From Acanthornis magna (Eukaryota > Chordata > Aves > Passeriformes > Acanthizidae), in contig JAWUZG010000084.1 of the NCBI GenBank assembly GCA_036785705.1, positions 12,723,501 to 12,787,500 on the forward strand: a DNA stretch of 64,000 nucleotides. Direction: 5' to 3'. The notes under the pieces were generated by a model. The model was not told the origin of the DNA. It did not search any database and was given only the letters and a program-made list of their open reading frames with translations. Positions 62,114-64,000 of this stretch are shown here, in pieces. The first letter of the stretch is position 1; every line of letters begins with the position of its first letter. A program made the position numbers and the translations under genes.

Positions 62114-64000
62114 GGAGCCATCAAAATTTAAAAGCTAATAATCCTGGCTGTGAAACTCTTGGGATGCTACCATAGTAGTTAAAGATGAGACTGACTTTGC
62201 TCCAAAACAGGAAAGAACTGCTGCTCCCAGAGGGAAGCGAGCACAGTGTTTGCTCTCTGGAATCATGACATGCCTGTAACAGCAACACAATGACAATTCC
62301 AAAAGGGCAGGAACTCTACTTCCAGCCAATGAAGTTATAATTAATACCCATGAGAAAATGAGAAGCAATGCGAGCACACAAAACTAGCTCAGAGAGTGAG
62401 CTGTAGAAGGCAGCCACACAGCTGATCTTGAATGAAGATGGAAAGAAAATGACATAAAGGCAATTTTCTACCACACTTCTGCGTGTGTTGCTTTCCCTGG
62501 CATGTAACAGGTGGAAGTCACAGATATCAGGACTATTTAAATAACACAGAACGAGATAATCTATTACACACAACAATCTGGAATCAGTTTTCCATTTCTT
62601 TTTGTCAGCCAGTAAAATCTGCCATGGCAGAAAAACCAGCAAGATAACTGCATTGATTTGATTACACAAGCCATTTCTTAAAATGTAGCTCTGAGAAACC
62701 TGACATTTCAGGTTAGGATTGGGAGGGGGGAAAATGCACATAGAAGTAAACACTGCCTCCATTTAGATTAGTTCACAGTGGAAAAAAAAACAGTGTAAAT
62801 ACACCTTTCAAGCGATTCGCTTCAGGTTTTTAGCACTGAGATCTGTAAGCATTTAGTACTTCTGTTTTTGCAAAGGTCTGTAATGAAAACAGCATTACAG
62901 CCATGAACCTCCTAGTCTACTGTTATGCTAAATCCGCTGGGACATACAACTTAATCCTTTTTAAACTGCACCGAAGTATGTGTGAAATAATAATAATGCT
63001 GGTGACAGCGTAACACAGGTAATTCCAGAATCACTCCTGGGTTTAAATGACAGCATAACATAAAATTACTGAGCTAGGGTTTTTCCAGAGCCTAACACAG
63101 ATATATTTTCAAGCCCCCAGATGAATGCCCTATCCCAGAAGCTAGAGGGCCGTGATCCTTCTCATCTGCTTTATTTCCTTTCCATGAATCTTGCTGCACT
63201 GTGCCACAGCATCAACAAGACTGCAAAAAGGAGCATTGCTGCACAGACTAGGAGGCAGTTTAATGGTAATCAGTGCACCCTGGTGAAACATAAGAGTTAC
63301 GGGTTTGTACTCCCATAGACTGAGGAGGGAACAGAGCTCTCTGATTAGCTTATTAGAGAAAACAGGGGTTCCTCAGATTTGTTTTCAGCCACAAATCATT
63401 TGGTAGGCAGAAAATATTCAAGAAGCATACTGAGAATTTATCTAATGCCAACATATGTACAGTCTGGCAATTGCAAATGACAAATGTTCCCATCAGTAAA
63501 AAGAAACCAGAGTTATTCCATGCCCCAGAACAGATTGTCTGGTATTGCTTGACACTATGAATAGTCATTCTGCTCATCTATTAGGGGTAGTTATAGTGAC
63601 AGGAGAAAATAATCTTTTCTATCTATTCCTGCATTCTTTTCATTATTCCTAAATTTCCATCACACAGAAAATAAGACATGGTGTGGTTTACTGATGCTAT
63701 TAAGCAACAAACAGGAACCACAGAATATTATTACTTCTATTATTCAGAATTAAAATATTGTTTAGCTGAGCTGAAGTTAACATCAAAATGGTTTCTAGTC
63801 AATAGGTAAAGCACAGTTCTTAGTAGCTGAAGGAAAGCTACAGTCTACACATTCCATAAGCAGTAAACTACCTTTTTTTAGAAATGCCAAGAATGCAGAG
63901 CATCCTGCTTGATTCAAACTAAACTTTCCCATTTATTCCATGCACATGCTACAGACTGAGAAAAGTGTTTAACACCCATCTGTGATCTGTCTTCTAGGTG

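Larger units (their letters stand above)
60208..64000. other. Right end of window, no gene recognised
   Basis: AT-rich sequence. I looked on the plus strand for MUC6 5' exons (the expected divergent neighbour of MUC2, with a CSTWG-type VWD start) and saw none. The 148-codon minus frame at 62316-62762 has no recognisable domain. Confidence 0.55.

Overview
The window is vertebrate nuclear DNA, most likely from a bird. It holds long AT-rich introns and intergenic DNA, GT-AG spliced exons, and several CR1 (chicken-repeat-1) LINE fragments of avian type at about 42965-43350, 49765-50115 and 58155-58245. I cannot name the species.

The left 36.7 kb is the 5' part of one gel-forming mucin gene on the minus strand, which I identify as MUC2. 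I traced 39 exons from an ATG at 36705, just downstream of a TATA box, to the window edge at position 1. Reading frame and intron phase agree at every junction. The order is signal peptide, D1 (VWD-C8-TIL), D2, D', D3, a Cys-rich linker, then the mucin region of Pro/Thr/Ser (PTS) exons alternating with CysD domains. About 2,430 residues are encoded here. The rest of the PTS region and the C-terminal D4/CK part lie to the left, outside the window.

The most striking structure is at 1180-9395. It is a head-to-tail array of about 3.1 nearly identical units of 2.62-2.63 kb, each carrying one CysD+PTS exon and one short PTS exon with their introns. The three array CysD+PTS exons have identical predicted proteins, and the short PTS exons vary by in-frame Thr codons. 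Older, shorter units of about 1.2 kb without CysD lie on both sides. From exon 28 on, every exon I could measure in full is a multiple of three with phase-1 ends, so units can be gained or lost without breaking the frame.

The right 27 kb (36.7-64 kb) has no gene I can recognise. It begins with the MUC2 promoter, including a FOX-GATA-FOX motif cluster. It then holds dispersed repeats, two exon-like islands on the minus strand (54423-54484 and about 45010-45219), and a GC-rich block ending in a long poly-A on the minus strand (59638-60207) that looks like a 5'-truncated retrocopy. In mammals MUC6 lies head-to-head with MUC2, so the MUC6 5' end may lie beyond the right edge; no MUC6 exon was seen here.

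The protein is expected to be secreted by goblet cells, assembled through its D domains, heavily O-glycosylated on the PTS segments, and to form the intestinal mucus gel, with CysD domains thought to set gel pore size.
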